Shown: one piece after another, positions 23,654 through 32,014 of the stretch
Position numbering within the stretch: position 1 is the first letter of the stretch
Layout: each line of letters starts with the position of its first letter
Assembly: GCA_949300355.1 (NCBI GenBank)
Contig: CASGDY010000029.1
Location: 1-33,053 of the forward strand
DNA length: 33,053 nt
Reading direction: 5' to 3'
Source: an uncultured Brachyspira sp.
GTDB taxonomy: Bacteria > Spirochaetota > Brachyspiria > Brachyspirales > Brachyspiraceae
The notes under the pieces: generated by a model
Database searches by the model: none
Told to the model about the DNA's origin: nothing
The model's input: only the letters and a program-made list of their open reading frames with translations
Program-made: the position numbers and the translations under genes

Positions 23654-23682
23654 TTGTACTTTTTATAATTTTATACTAAAAT
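23654..23682 (+). promoter_or_regulatory. Promoter of the second OppA-type gene
   Basis: TTGTAC (23654-23659), a 17-nt spacer and TAAAAT (23677-23682) lie in the short gap between the two paralogues, so the second copy can be expressed independently. Confidence 0.5.
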
Positions 23683-23711
23683 ATAGCATACTCTATAAAA
23701 GGATAAATACA

Positions 23712-25298
23712 ATGAAAAAAATTTTGATCTCAATAGTTATATTATTACTTTTTATATTTTCATGTTCATCTAAAGAAACTCAAGATGATTCTATAGTTGT
23801 ATCTTTAGGAGGAGAAGTTGCTACTATAGACCCGCATCTTAATACAGCAAGTGCAGGTACTGTTTATATAAGACATTTTTTTGAGGGTCTTATGAAAAAA
23901 GACAAAGATGGAAAATTAGTTGGTGGAATAGCTGAAAATTATAAAATGAGTGAAGACGGAATTACTTATACATTCTATTTAAGAACAAATGCAAAATGGT
24001 CTGACGGAGTGCCTGTAACTGCTGATGATTTTATTTACGGGTATAGAAGATTTGTAGACCCTAATACTGCTGCTCCTTATGCTTCGCTTATGGCTCCTGT
24101 AAAAAATGCATTAAAAATATCCAGCGGCGATGTGAATGTTGAAGAATTAGGTATAAAAAAGATTGATGATTACACAATAGAAATAACATTAGAAAATCCT
24201 ACTGCATATTTTTTAGAGCTTGCAGATATGTTTGTACCCGTTAGAAAAGACATTATAGAAAAATACGGTGATGATTGGGTTTCTTCACCTGAAAGCTATA
24301 TAGGAAATGGTCCTTATAAAATGACTGAAAGAGTTAGAGATGACAGAATAGTTATGGAAATCAATACCAACTATTATGATAAAGACTCTATAGTTGCTAA
24401 AAAAATTACAATATCAATGATATCAGATAAAAACACTGCATTAGCTGCTTTGAGAAACGGACAAATACATTTTTCTAATTTAGTACCTGCTCAGGAAGTT
24501 GACAATCTTCAGAAAGAAGGTTTAATAGTTATGAATCAGGCTTATGGCACTGTATTCTTTGAAATGAATCTAACTAATGAAGCATTGAAAGATTCTAGAG
24601 TTCGCAGGGCATTAGCTCTTGCCATTGACAGAAACTATATAGTAGATTCTATAAACAAATCTGGTCAGAAACCTGCTGGTGCATTCGTTCCTCCTCTAAT
24701 CAGTGATTATGAAGGCGAGTTCAGAGCTAAAGGAGGAGATTATATAAGCGTACAGAGTAATGATTATCAGAAAAATATAGAAGAAGCTAAAAAACTAATG
24801 GCTGAGGCTGGTTATCCTAATGGTGAAAATTATCCTGTTTTAGAGGTTTTAGTAGCAAATGACGGTAATGTTGTTATGGTTGAAGCTATACAGCAAATGT
24901 GGAAAAATATTGGTGTTGATGCTGTTATAGTACCTAGAGAATGGGCTGTTATACTTCAGAGTTTCAGAGATTTAAGCTATCAAATGGTTTTAAGCGGCTG
25001 GACTGGCGATTATAATGATCCTATGACTATGCTTGAATTATATTTAAGTTATGCTCCAAGCAATCCTGGATACAACAATCCTGAATATGATAAACTTATA
25101 GAAAGCTCTAAGCATATAGTTAATCCTCAGGAAAGAATGAAAGTTCTTCATGATGCTGAAAAAATACTTATGTATGATATGCCTATAATACCTATACATT
25201 ACAGAGCAAATGCTTTAATGGTTTCAAAACAGCTTAAAGATTATAAACTTGATCCTTTAGCTAAATACAGATTCCATTATTCATATTTAGAAAAATAA
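23712..25298 (+). CDS. Oligopeptide-binding lipoprotein, OppA family, copy 2
   Basis: Paralogue of the preceding gene, 528 residues, with lipobox FIFSC at Cys18. The same blocks recur (ATIDPHLNTASAGTVYIRHFFEGL, YTFYLRTNAKWSDGVPVTADDF, RVRRALALAIDRNYIV, AEAGYPNGENYPVLE, MPIIPIHYRANALMVS). The motif AEAGYPNG is shared exactly with copy 1. The two are clearly related but well diverged in the middle region that lines the peptide pocket, so ligands probably differ. Its base composition is less AT-rich than that of copy 1, which suggests stronger codon selection and higher expression. A terminator follows. Confidence 0.94.
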   Translation: MKKILISIVILLLFIFSCSSKETQDDSIVVSLGGEVATIDPHLNTASAGTVYIRHFFEGLMKKDKDGKLVGGIAENYKMSEDGITYTFYLRTNAKWSDGVPVTADDFIYGYRRFVDPNTAAPYASLMAPVKNALKISSGDVNVEELGIKKIDDYTIEITLENPTAYFLELADMFVPVRKDIIEKYGDDWVSSPESYIGNGPYKMTERVRDDRIVMEINTNYYDKDSIVAKKITISMISDKNTALAALRNGQIHFSNLVPAQEVDNLQKEGLIVMNQAYGTVFFEMNLTNEALKDSRVRRALALAIDRNYIVDSINKSGQKPAGAFVPPLISDYEGEFRAKGGDYISVQSNDYQKNIEEAKKLMAEAGYPNGENYPVLEVLVANDGNVVMVEAIQQMWKNIGVDAVIVPREWAVILQSFRDLSYQMVLSGWTGDYNDPMTMLELYLSYAPSNPGYNNPEYDKLIESSKHIVNPQERMKVLHDAEKILMYDMPIIPIHYRANALMVSKQLKDYKLDPLAKYRFHYSYLEK

Positions 25299-25319
25299 TT
25301 CAAAAAAATAAATTTAATA

Positions 25320-25352
25320 AAAAAGGAAGTCGGTTCTGCTGATTTCCTTTTT
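25320..25352 (+). terminator. Rho-independent terminator after the OppA pair
   Basis: A 12-bp stem including one G-U pair (25320-25331 with 25341-25352) closes a 9-nt loop and ends in a T tract. It lies 21 bp after the stop codon. Confidence 0.85.
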
Positions 25353-25371
25353 TTGTTAAAATCAATTACAT

Positions 25372-25681
25372 ACCCCGCCCATTAGATTTAAGATCAACTT
25401 TGAATTATAAAATTTATTATATATAAGGCTAAATAATAAAAAAGCATGCCCCACCCTAGCTGTGATTATGTTTGTTATATTCCTTACCGCACGTTTAGCA
25501 AAATTTATAATATAATAAAAATTGTATTTATAACCTGATTTAAAGTTTTAGATTCGCTCACCGTGCGTTGAATATACAAAAAATATAGCCTCCGCTTGGG
25601 TGGGATGCTGTAATACTGAATTAGACAATAAAAAATAAAAAAACTAATATCGAAAATAAAACAGTAAATATAAAGGGCGGG
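25372..25681. repeat. GC-island intergenic element, copy B
   Basis: AT-rich non-coding DNA with short GC-rich islands: ACCCCGCCC at 25372-25380, AGCATGCCCCACCCTAGC at 25443-25460, ACCGCACGTT at 25486-25495, ACCGTGCGTT at 25560-25569, CGCTTGGGTGGGATGCT at 25593-25609 and AGGGCGGG at 25674-25681. C-rich islands precede G-rich ones, giving interrupted mirror symmetry. The reverse complement of 25593-25609 closely matches 1454-1469, and the reverse complement of 25560-25569 equals 1494-1503. No gene is seen between 25299 and 25695. Confidence 0.6.
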
Positions 25682-25695
25682 AAATGAAAATGAAT

Positions 25696-26259
25696 CTATT
25701 TTTTTAAATTTCTATAGTGTGAAATAAGCATATCATAAGGATAAAGCTTAAAAGAATCATTATAAACATTCTCAAGTAAATTCTTTATTAAATTAAGTTT
25801 TTCTTGAAAAGTTTTATTTTTATCTCTTATTTTAGCAAACTCTGCAAAAAATGACTTTCTAACTATTTTCATAAAAATACTTATTCTTATCATCTCATCA
25901 AAAATATACCCGTTAGGAACTTTTAACTTTTTTATGATAATAAAGAAAATTGATAGGAAATAAAGTACAGAAGCTATTCTAATAAAGTAAATGATAGTAA
26001 AATCAGCCCCTACTTTATCAATATAGAATCCAAATAAATTATAATATTCGCCTCTGGAGTTTAAAACCTGAATTATGAATATAGCTAGGAAATAAGGTAT
26101 TAAATACAATAGCTTTTTTATAGTCATAAAAATAGATTTAGTAAATATTATATGAAGTATAAAAAAAGCTATTGCAATATATATCAAATAATTAACTTTT
26201 ATAAAAAATATAGTTATTAATAAGAATAAAGCTGAAATGATGTATAATATGTAAAGCAT
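25696..26259 (-). CDS. Integral membrane protein of unknown function
   Basis: A 187-residue protein with about four transmembrane segments in the first 115 residues (LYILYIISALFLLITIFFI, YLIYIAIAFFILHIIF, a third around LLYLIPYFLAIFIIQV, and FIRIASVLYFLSIFFIII). A basic, probably cytoplasmic, C-terminal tail of about 70 residues follows. I do not recognise the family; an ECF transporter T-component was considered, but its conserved ARG motifs are not seen. Its ATG overlaps the efp stop codon by one base (TAATG), so its translation is probably coupled to that of EF-P. Confidence 0.7.
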   Translation of the reverse strand: MLYILYIISALFLLITIFFIKVNYLIYIAIAFFILHIIFTKSIFMTIKKLLYLIPYFLAIFIIQVLNSRGEYYNLFGFYIDKVGADFTIIYFIRIASVLYFLSIFFIIIKKLKVPNGYIFDEMIRISIFMKIVRKSFFAEFAKIRDKNKTFQEKLNLIKNLLENVYNDSFKLYPYDMLISHYRNLKK

Positions 26260-26822
26260 TATTTATTTACACGTTCAACATAGCTGTCATCTCTAGTATC
26301 AACTTTAATTTTATCGCCTATATTTATGAATAAAGGTACATTAACTTCTATACCTGTTTCAAGTTTTGCAGGCTTTAAAGTAGTACCAGTAGTATCTCCT
26401 TTAAATCCAGGTTCTGTATAAGTAACCTCTAATATTACATGAATAGGGAAACGTACTGCTGTAACTTCATCATTAATGTATTGTAAATCAACTTCACAGC
26501 TGTCTAATAAATAATATTTGCTCTCTCCTAATATATCAGCACTTACATGAACTTGTTCATAATTGTCTAATATCATAAATACATAACTGTCGCCTTCTTC
26601 ATAAAGGTACTGAGCTTTTTTATATGATAAATCAGCTTCTTCAACGCTTTCTGTAGAAGAAAAAGTTTTTTCTATCATATTTCCTTTAAGCATATTTTTT
26701 AATTTTGTCTTAACATTTGCTTTTCTTTGCTGTGCTCTGTGAAAATGTGCATCTACTACTAAATAAGTTTCTCCGCCTAAAATTATAGCATCGCCTTTTC
26801 TTAAATCATTTACTGGTAACAT
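26259..26822 (-). CDS. efp: Translation elongation factor P with non-canonical tip loop
   Basis: EF-P relieves ribosome stalling at consecutive prolines. The three-domain, 187-residue length is normal, and domains II/III are well conserved (YEQVHVSADILGES, YTEPGFKGDTTGTTLKPAKL, VPLFINIGDKIKVDTRDDSYVERV). The domain I tip, where most EF-Ps carry K-P-G-K-G with a modified Lys, reads H-R-A-Q-Q-R-K-A. In an ungapped alignment with E. coli EF-P the modified Lys position is Gln32, with Arg33 and Lys34 beside it. No EpmA/EpmB, YmfI or EarP partner gene is in this window. AGGGG precedes the ATG. The downstream membrane protein gene overlaps the stop by one base; clpX lies 74 bp upstream on the same strand. 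Confidence 0.94.
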   Translation of the reverse strand: MLPVNDLRKGDAIILGGETYLVVDAHFHRAQQRKANVKTKLKNMLKGNMIEKTFSSTESVEEADLSYKKAQYLYEEGDSYVFMILDNYEQVHVSADILGESKYYLLDSCEVDLQYINDEVTAVRFPIHVILEVTYTEPGFKGDTTGTTLKPAKLETGIEVNVPLFINIGDKIKVDTRDDSYVERVNK

Positions 26823-26896
26823 TAAAAACCCCTATATAAAATTTTTAGTTTGTGAATTATATTTTATTAAAGATAAAACTAAAATATTGATAATCA

Positions 26897-28129
26897 TTAA
26901 TCATCAATACCTAATTTTTCATTAACATATTTTTTATCAAGCTCAAATACTTGCTTTTCTTTAGCTTCATTAGGCATATCATACATAGCATCAAGCATAA
27001 CACGTTCAAATAATGCTCTTAAACCTCTAGCACCTGTATGCTCTTCCATAGTCTTTTTAACTATAGATTTTAATGCCTCATCATCTATTTTTAATTCTAT
27101 ATTGTCATAAGAAAATAATTTCTGATACTGTTTAGTTAAAGCATTTTTAGGTTCTTTTAATATTTTTAATAGCTCTTCTTCTTTAAGCTCTTCTAAAGTA
27201 GCTATAACAGGAAGTCTTCCTATAAGTTCAGGTATAAGACCATATTTAACTAAATCCTCAGTAGCAATATTTTTCATTATCTCATCATAATTGAGATTAT
27301 CCATAGAATTAACTTCAGCAGCAAAACCAAGTCCTTTTTTAGAAGTTCTTTCAGCTATAGACTTTTCTATATCAATGAAAGCACCTCCGCATATAAAAAG
27401 TATATTAGAAGTGTCTATATGCAAATTATCCTGATGAGGATGCTTTCTTCCGCCATGAGGAGGAACAGTAGCAACAGTGCCTTCAACTATTTTTAATAAT
27501 GCCTGCTGAACTCCTTCACCTGATACATCTCTTGTTATGGAACGGGATTCGCTTTTGCGTGAAATTTTATCTATCTCATCAATATATATTATGCCTTTTT
27601 CAGCTAATTTTATATCTCCGTCAGCATTCTGTATGAGTCTTAATAGTATATTCTCAACATCATCGCCTACATAACCAGCCTCTGTTACAGTAGTAGCATC
27701 AGCAATAGCAAAAGGCACATTCAAAGCCTTAGCTAAAGTTCTTGCTAATAATGTTTTACCGCTTCCTGTAGGCCCTATCAAAAGTACATTAGACTTCTCT
27801 ATTTCTACATCATTTTTATCTTCAGCATTCTGTGTTATTCTCTTATAATGATTATAAACAGCTACAGACAATACTTTTTTAGCATAATCCTGCCCTACAA
27901 CATATTCATCAAGTAAAGATTTAATCTGTTTAGGAGGAACTATTTTTATTTCATAATCTTTTTCTTTAGATTTTTTTTTCTGCATATTCATGTTAAAATA
28001 GTCATTCGCTATGGAAGAACAATCTGAACATAAATATCCTTCATTACCTTCAATATATCGGTTTAATTCTTTTAATTCTCTTCCGCAAAGAGAACAAACC
28101 TCTTTCTTATCATTATTCTTTTTAGACAT
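26897..28129 (-). CDS. clpX: ATP-dependent Clp protease ATP-binding subunit ClpX
   Basis: AAA+ unfoldase that feeds tagged proteins into ClpP. The N-terminal zinc-binding domain has [11 protein letters not shown] and YLCSDCSSI. Walker A is [15 protein letters not shown] (about 118-132), Walker B is [11 protein letters not shown], the RKH pore loop is in [14 protein letters not shown], and sensor 2 is in [15 protein letters not shown]. The IGF-type loop region that contacts ClpP is represented by a [10 protein letters not shown] stretch. The start ATG follows GGAGAGAT. It lies on the same strand as clpP but is separated from it by a terminator and has its own candidate promoter, so clpP and clpX can be regulated separately here. 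Confidence 0.98.
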   Translation of the reverse strand: MSKKNNDKKEVCSLCGRELKELNRYIEGNEGYLCSDCSSIANDYFNMNMQKKKSKEKDYEIKIVPPKQIKSLLDEYVVGQDYAKKVLSVAVYNHYKRITQNAEDKNDVEIEKSNVLLIGPTGSGKTLLARTLAKALNVPFAIADATTVTEAGYVGDDVENILLRLIQNADGDIKLAEKGIIYIDEIDKISRKSESRSITRDVSGEGVQQALLKIVEGTVATVPPHGGRKHPHQDNLHIDTSNILFICGGAFIDIEKSIAERTSKKGLGFAAEVNSMDNLNYDEIMKNIATEDLVKYGLIPELIGRLPVIATLEELKEEELLKILKEPKNALTKQYQKLFSYDNIELKIDDEALKSIVKKTMEEHTGARGLRALFERVMLDAMYDMPNEAKEKQVFELDKKYVNEKLGIDD

Positions 28130-28187
28130 ATCTCTCCAATATCAACCATGTTATTTTTTATAAAAACAACAATAATTTAGTTAGCAT

Positions 28188-28215
28188 ATTCTATATTATA
28201 ATAAAACTATTGCAA
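28188..28215 (-). promoter_or_regulatory. Possible clpX promoter
   Basis: On the minus strand, TTGCAA (28210-28215), a 16-nt spacer and TAGAAT (28188-28193) lie just downstream of the clpP terminator and 59 bp before the clpX start. An alternative -10, TATAAT, lies inside the spacer. Confidence 0.35.
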
Positions 28216-28244
28216 TAAAAAATTACAATAAAAAAAGAAAAATA

Positions 28245-28280
28245 AAAGCTAATAAACTTAATAAAAAGATTATTAGCTTT
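28245..28280 (-). terminator. Rho-independent terminator of tig-clpP
   Basis: The 11-bp stem AAAGCTAATAA (28245-28255) and TTATTAGCTTT (28270-28280) is followed on the minus strand by TTATTTTTCTTTTTTT. It lies 21 bp after clpP and separates it from clpX. Confidence 0.8.
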
Positions 28281-28301
28281 ATATATTTCCAGATTAAAAA
28301 A

Positions 28302-28898
28302 TTATTCTCTGCTTGAGAAAACTTTATCTATGATGCCGTATTCTTTAGCTTCATCAGCACTCATAAAATAATCTCTATCCATATCAGCTTCAAGTTTTTT
28401 AATATCCTGACCTGTATGATTAGCCATAATATTATTAAGTATGCTTTTCAAACGAATAGTTTCTTTTAATTGTATTTCCATATCAGTAACCATACCTCTG
28501 GAACCTCCTGAAGGCTGGTGAATCATTATTCTTGAATTAGCAGTAGCAAATCTTTTACCTTTAGCTCCTCCTGCAAGAAGCAAAGCGCCCGCAGAAGCAG
28601 CCTGTCCGACACATAAAGTAGCAACATCAGGCTTAACATACTGCATAGTATCATACATACCTAAAGCAGCTGTAACAACTCCTCCAGGACTATTAATGTA
28701 TAAAGAAATATCTTTTTCAGGGTCAGCTGATTCCAAAAATAAAAGCTGTGCTATAACTACATTAGCAACATCATCATTAATCTCACCGCCCAAAAATATA
28801 ATTCTATCTTTTAAAAGTCTGGAATATATATCGTAGGAACGTTCTCCTCTGCTTGTTTGCTCTATTACATAAGGTATAGTCATATAATTCTTCTCCAT
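28302..28898 (-). CDS. clpP: ATP-dependent Clp protease proteolytic subunit ClpP
   Basis: Serine protease subunit that forms the tetradecameric degradation chamber. The catalytic triad is visible: Ser in [14 protein letters not shown], His in [10 protein letters not shown], and Asp in [17 protein letters not shown]. Other marks are [20 protein letters not shown] at the N-terminus and YINSPGGVV. Two starts are possible: the ATG at 28896-28898 (198 residues, GAGAGG 12 nt upstream) or the ATG five codons later at 28881-28883, which has GGAG ahead and would give the usual short ClpP N-terminus. It follows tig by 44 bp in one transcript, the common tig-clpP arrangement. Confidence 0.98.
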   Translation of the reverse strand: MEKNYMTIPYVIEQTSRGERSYDIYSRLLKDRIIFLGGEINDDVANVVIAQLLFLESADPEKDISLYINSPGGVVTAALGMYDTMQYVKPDVATLCVGQAASAGALLLAGGAKGKRFATANSRIMIHQPSGGSRGMVTDMEIQLKETIRLKSILNNIMANHTGQDIKKLEADMDRDYFMSADEAKEYGIIDKVFSSRE

Positions 28899-28942
28899 TC
28901 TATATATTACCTCTCTAATAACCTTTTAACTACAATTAATTA

Positions 28943-30253
28943 TTAATATCCGCCCCAAATATCGCTTTCTTCAGGCTTGAATTCACCTGCATCTTTTTCT
29001 GAAACATTTACATGCTCTTTTACATAATCCATTATAGCTTCAGAAGTTGCTCTTGTTTGAGCATCACGCATTATATAATTGATTATATTTTGCTGTTCTT
29101 CTTTAGGAAGTTTAGCAAGTCCCATATAGCTTTGATACTGATACATTCTATTAGTGTATTCTTTTGCTTTATCTTCATTTACTGTTATAGAATCTTTATA
29201 AGTTTCTGAAAGTTTAGCCATAATCATATCAAAAGTGATTTGCTTTCTTACATTTTCCTCATATTCTTTTTTGATATCTTCATCAGTTTTAGCAACAGAA
29301 ATTAAGAAATCAGTTTTACTCATTCCTCTGCTAGACATAGATCTTTCAAATTCATTTAAAGAAATTTCTAATTGCTCTTCAAAATAACCTTTAGGAAGAG
29401 TAATATTAACTAACTCTATTAATTTATTAAATAATGTATCATTAATAAGTTCGCTGTTAGCTCTGTCTTCTGCTCTTTTTATCAAGTGCTCTTTTAATGA
29501 TTCTTTTACTTTTTGTCTGTCTTCTTCTTTAGAATCATCTTTCATATCTGGTTTTTCTACTTTTACTATATTCATTATTAAAGTAGCTTCTCTGCCATCA
29601 ACAAAAGTTTTAAGAAGTTTTTTATCATCTTTTTTTACGCCTACAGCATTTTTAGCAAATATACTTTCATTTTCATCATCGCTGGCAACTACTGTAAGTT
29701 CTTTATCATATTTTTTATTTGCATCATCATCAAATTCTATTTTAACAAAAACTCTGTCTCCAAGTTCAGATTTTAACTCACTTTCTTCAAAATGAGAAAA
29801 TCTTTGAAGAGAAAGCTTATAAGCTGCTTCTACAACATTATCATCAACTATATATTTATTTTTTTCTACATTTATAGAAGCCAAATCAGGCAAATCAAAT
29901 TCAGGTATAGGATAATATTCATAATCAAGATGAAGTCCGTCGTCTTTTTTTTCTAAATTAAGAAGTTTAGGAGTACCTAAAGCCTTAACATTTTTTTCAT
30001 CATGATAAGTATTCCAAGCATCTTCTATTAAAACTTCATTAGTAGCACCTTCTAAAGCCTCTCTGTATCTTGAAAGTATAATATTATTAGGAGCATGACC
30101 TACTCTAAAACCTTTAACATTAACTCTAGGCTTATAATATTCTATTTGATTTTCTAATTCTTTATCATAAGCATCTTTAGAAATAGTGATTTTTAATGTA
30201 ACTAAATCTTTTTCATCTGTTGAAGTTTCAAAATTTAAATCTTTAATATCCAT
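28943..30253 (-). CDS. tig: Trigger factor, ribosome-associated chaperone/prolyl isomerase
   Basis: Binds the ribosome exit tunnel and shields nascent chains. The N-terminal ribosome-binding domain has the signature GFRVGHAPNNIILSRY (usual GFRKGKVP), with an unusually altered K-G-K-V-P. The middle region (about 150-240) corresponds to the FKBP-like domain and includes GDRVFVKIEFDD; it is divergent. The C-terminal substrate-binding arms (about 250-420) include the conserved LPKGYFEEQLEISLNEFERSM stretch. At 436 residues the length is normal. The ribosome site is AAAGG. Only 36 bp separate the start from the tRNA-Gly terminator, so its promoter must lie within or upstream of the tRNA unit. Confidence 0.94.
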   Translation of the reverse strand: MDIKDLNFETSTDEKDLVTLKITISKDAYDKELENQIEYYKPRVNVKGFRVGHAPNNIILSRYREALEGATNEVLIEDAWNTYHDEKNVKALGTPKLLNLEKKDDGLHLDYEYYPIPEFDLPDLASINVEKNKYIVDDNVVEAAYKLSLQRFSHFEESELKSELGDRVFVKIEFDDDANKKYDKELTVVASDDENESIFAKNAVGVKKDDKKLLKTFVDGREATLIMNIVKVEKPDMKDDSKEEDRQKVKESLKEHLIKRAEDRANSELINDTLFNKLIELVNITLPKGYFEEQLEISLNEFERSMSSRGMSKTDFLISVAKTDEDIKKEYEENVRKQITFDMIMAKLSETYKDSITVNEDKAKEYTNRMYQYQSYMGLAKLPKEEQQNIINYIMRDAQTRATSEAIMDYVKEHVNVSEKDAGEFKPEESDIWGGY

Positions 30254-30288
30254 TTTAGCAATACCTTTAAAATTAAAAATAAAAAAAA

Positions 30289-30324
30289 TAACCCCAATAG
30301 AAAAGAATACATCTATTGGGGTTT
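30289..30324 (-). terminator. Terminator after tRNA-Gly, just ahead of tig
   Basis: The 12-bp stem AACCCCAATAGA (30290-30301) and TCTATTGGGGTT (30312-30323) with a 10-nt loop is followed on the minus strand by ATTTTTTTTATTTTT. It lies 8 bp past the tRNA 3' end and ends 36 bp before the tig start codon. Confidence 0.85.
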
Positions 30325-30331
30325 ATTAATG

Positions 30332-30404
30332 AGCGGGAAACGGGACTCGAACCCGCGACAGTCTGCATGGCAAGCAGAAACTCTACCAACTGAGTTATTC
30401 CCGC
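30332..30404 (-). tRNA. tRNA-Gly(GCC)
   Basis: A 73-nt cloverleaf on the minus strand. The acceptor is GCGGGAA paired with TTCCCGC, the D-loop contains AGTTGGTAGAG, and the anticodon arm CTGCT-TGCCA-TGCAG places GCC in the anticodon. The T arm is CGGGTTCGAGTCCCG, preceded by a 5-nt variable loop. The discriminator base is T, which is typical of bacterial glycine tRNAs. CCA is not encoded. A consensus promoter lies upstream and a terminator follows. Confidence 0.96.
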
Positions 30405-30419
30405 ATAGACATTGAAAGC

Positions 30420-30448
30420 AATATAACATTAAATAAAAAAAATGTCAA
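30420..30448 (-). promoter_or_regulatory. Promoter of tRNA-Gly
   Basis: On the minus strand, a perfect TTGACA (30443-30448), a 17-nt spacer and TATATT (30420-30425) place the start of transcription about 8 bp before the mature tRNA 5' end. It may also be the source of tig-clpP transcripts by read-through. Confidence 0.75.
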
Positions 30449-30480
30449 TAGCATACTAACAAAAATATATTTAAACAGTA

Positions 30481-31272
30481 TTAAAATTTCATATATGTTT
30501 TAAGGAATTTACCTACTCCGTCCTCATCATTAGTTAAACATATATAATCAGCTTTTTTCTTTAATGCTTCTTCTGCATTTTCCATAGCAACTCCAACACC
30601 AGCATACTCTATCATTTCAATATCATTATAATTGTCGCCGAAAGCTATTACTTCATCTCTATTTATGCCTTTTTGATTGCATATCCATTCTAAAGCACTG
30701 CCTTTATTAATGCCAGAAGCTAACACCTCTAGAAAATTAGTATGAGAAAAACATGTATGTACATTAAAATTATTTCTTATATCATTTTGAAGCCTTTCTA
30801 GTTCTTCTCTATCGCCTATAAATACCATTTTATTAAACTCAAAATCTTTAATATTTTCTAAACCAATAGATACATCATTATTTTTTGATTTTTTTATATA
30901 TTTTTCTAGATAAAAATCTGATTCTGATGCTATATGACTATTGCCTTTATAAACATGTAAATGAACATCATATTCATCATAAATATCTATAATAGATTTT
31001 GATATATTAGAAGCGATAAACTTATCATATACAAAATTACCGTCATTATCTATTATTGCAGCACCATTAAATATTATTGAATAGTTATCATTAGAAAGAA
31101 TATCTTTATAAGATTTCATGCCGCTAAAAGATCTTCCTGTAGCAAGTATTATTTCTATACCATTTTTCATTAGAAATTGAAAAATATTTTTATTATAATC
31201 GCTTATAGAACTCCTGCTATTAAAAAATGTACCGTCTAAGTCTGTTGCTATTAATTTTATATTATTAATCAT
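30481..31272 (-). CDS. HAD-superfamily hydrolase, Cof-type phosphatase
   Basis: A 263-residue cytoplasmic phosphatase of the Cof/YidA (HAD class IIB) family, which typically removes phosphate from sugar phosphates or flavin nucleotides. Motif I is LIATDLDGTFF with the nucleophile Asp and the DxD pair; motif II is ILATGRS; the motif III Lys is in NKGSALEWI; and motif IV is AFGDNYNDIEMI. The cap lies at about 85-190. The substrate is not predictable. It follows rnhB by 39 bp on the same strand and is the last gene before the tRNA unit. Confidence 0.92.
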   Translation of the reverse strand: MINNIKLIATDLDGTFFNSRSSISDYNKNIFQFLMKNGIEIILATGRSFSGMKSYKDILSNDNYSIIFNGAAIIDNDGNFVYDKFIASNISKSIIDIYDEYDVHLHVYKGNSHIASESDFYLEKYIKKSKNNDVSIGLENIKDFEFNKMVFIGDREELERLQNDIRNNFNVHTCFSHTNFLEVLASGINKGSALEWICNQKGINRDEVIAFGDNYNDIEMIEYAGVGVAMENAEEALKKKADYICLTNDEDGVGKFLKTYMKF

Positions 31273-31311
31273 ATAAGTATATTATCATAAAATTTATCAA
31301 AAACAAGTATT

Positions 31312-31995
31312 TTATAATAATAATAAATCATCTTCAGTTTTTTTATAATTTGATTTCATAGGCTCAAAAGAATATCTATGCATATCGCTAGGTCCATACA
31401 TTTCTATATATTTCATATGCTCTTTAGTTCCATATCCTTTATTTTTTGCAACTTTATATTTCTGATACGAATCAGGAAGCTCATTCATCATCCTGTCTCT
31501 GTATACTTTTGCTAATATGCTTGCACAGCCTATACTATATGATTTAGAATCACCTTTTATTATGGAACATTGCTTTATATCTGTATCCAATTTCATAGCA
31601 TCTATTAATAATATGTCAGGTTTAATATTCAAATTATTAACAGCATTAACCATAGCAAGTTTTACAGAATTATAAATATTTATCTCATCTATAGTTTTTG
31701 AATCAACAGAGTAAATACTATAGCATAAAGCCTTATCTATAATTTTATCATAAAGCTCATCTCTTTTTTTGGCAGATATTTTTTTTGAATCATCAATATC
31801 TTCAACTATATTTTCTTTTATTAATTCTGTTTCATTATAAAATTCTAAAGGCATTATAACAGCGGCAGCAGTAACAGGTCCGAATAAACAACCCCTGCCT
31901 ACTTCATCAATGCCGCATATATATTTATAGCCTAATGATAAATATTCTCTTTCATAGATAAATTTATCTGCTTTATTATCTAAAAACATATCCAT
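31312..31995 (-). CDS. rnhB: Ribonuclease HII
   Basis: Removes RNA from RNA-DNA hybrids and starts repair of misincorporated ribonucleotides. Motif I is YICGIDEVGRGCLFGPVTAAAV, with the D-E metal ligands and the GRG loop. The further acidic ligands are in LLIDAMKLD and KVYRDRMM, preceded by KGDSKSYSIGCASILAKV. Near the C-terminus GYGTKEHMKYIEMYGPSDMHRYSF is the usual ending block. At 227 residues it is of normal length. Two in-frame ATGs lie at its beginning (31995 and 31989). It is 19 bp downstream of a coiled-coil gene and upstream of the HAD gene. Confidence 0.97.
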   Translation of the reverse strand: MDMFLDNKADKFIYEREYLSLGYKYICGIDEVGRGCLFGPVTAAAVIMPLEFYNETELIKENIVEDIDDSKKISAKKRDELYDKIIDKALCYSIYSVDSKTIDEINIYNSVKLAMVNAVNNLNIKPDILLIDAMKLDTDIKQCSIIKGDSKSYSIGCASILAKVYRDRMMNELPDSYQKYKVAKNKGYGTKEHMKYIEMYGPSDMHRYSFEPMKSNYKKTEDDLLLL

Positions 31996-32014
31996 ATATT
32001 ATATTCATAAAAAA

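Noticed and set aside
25696-26259. ECF transporter T-component
   Set aside because: Membrane topology is roughly similar, but the diagnostic ARG motifs are absent.
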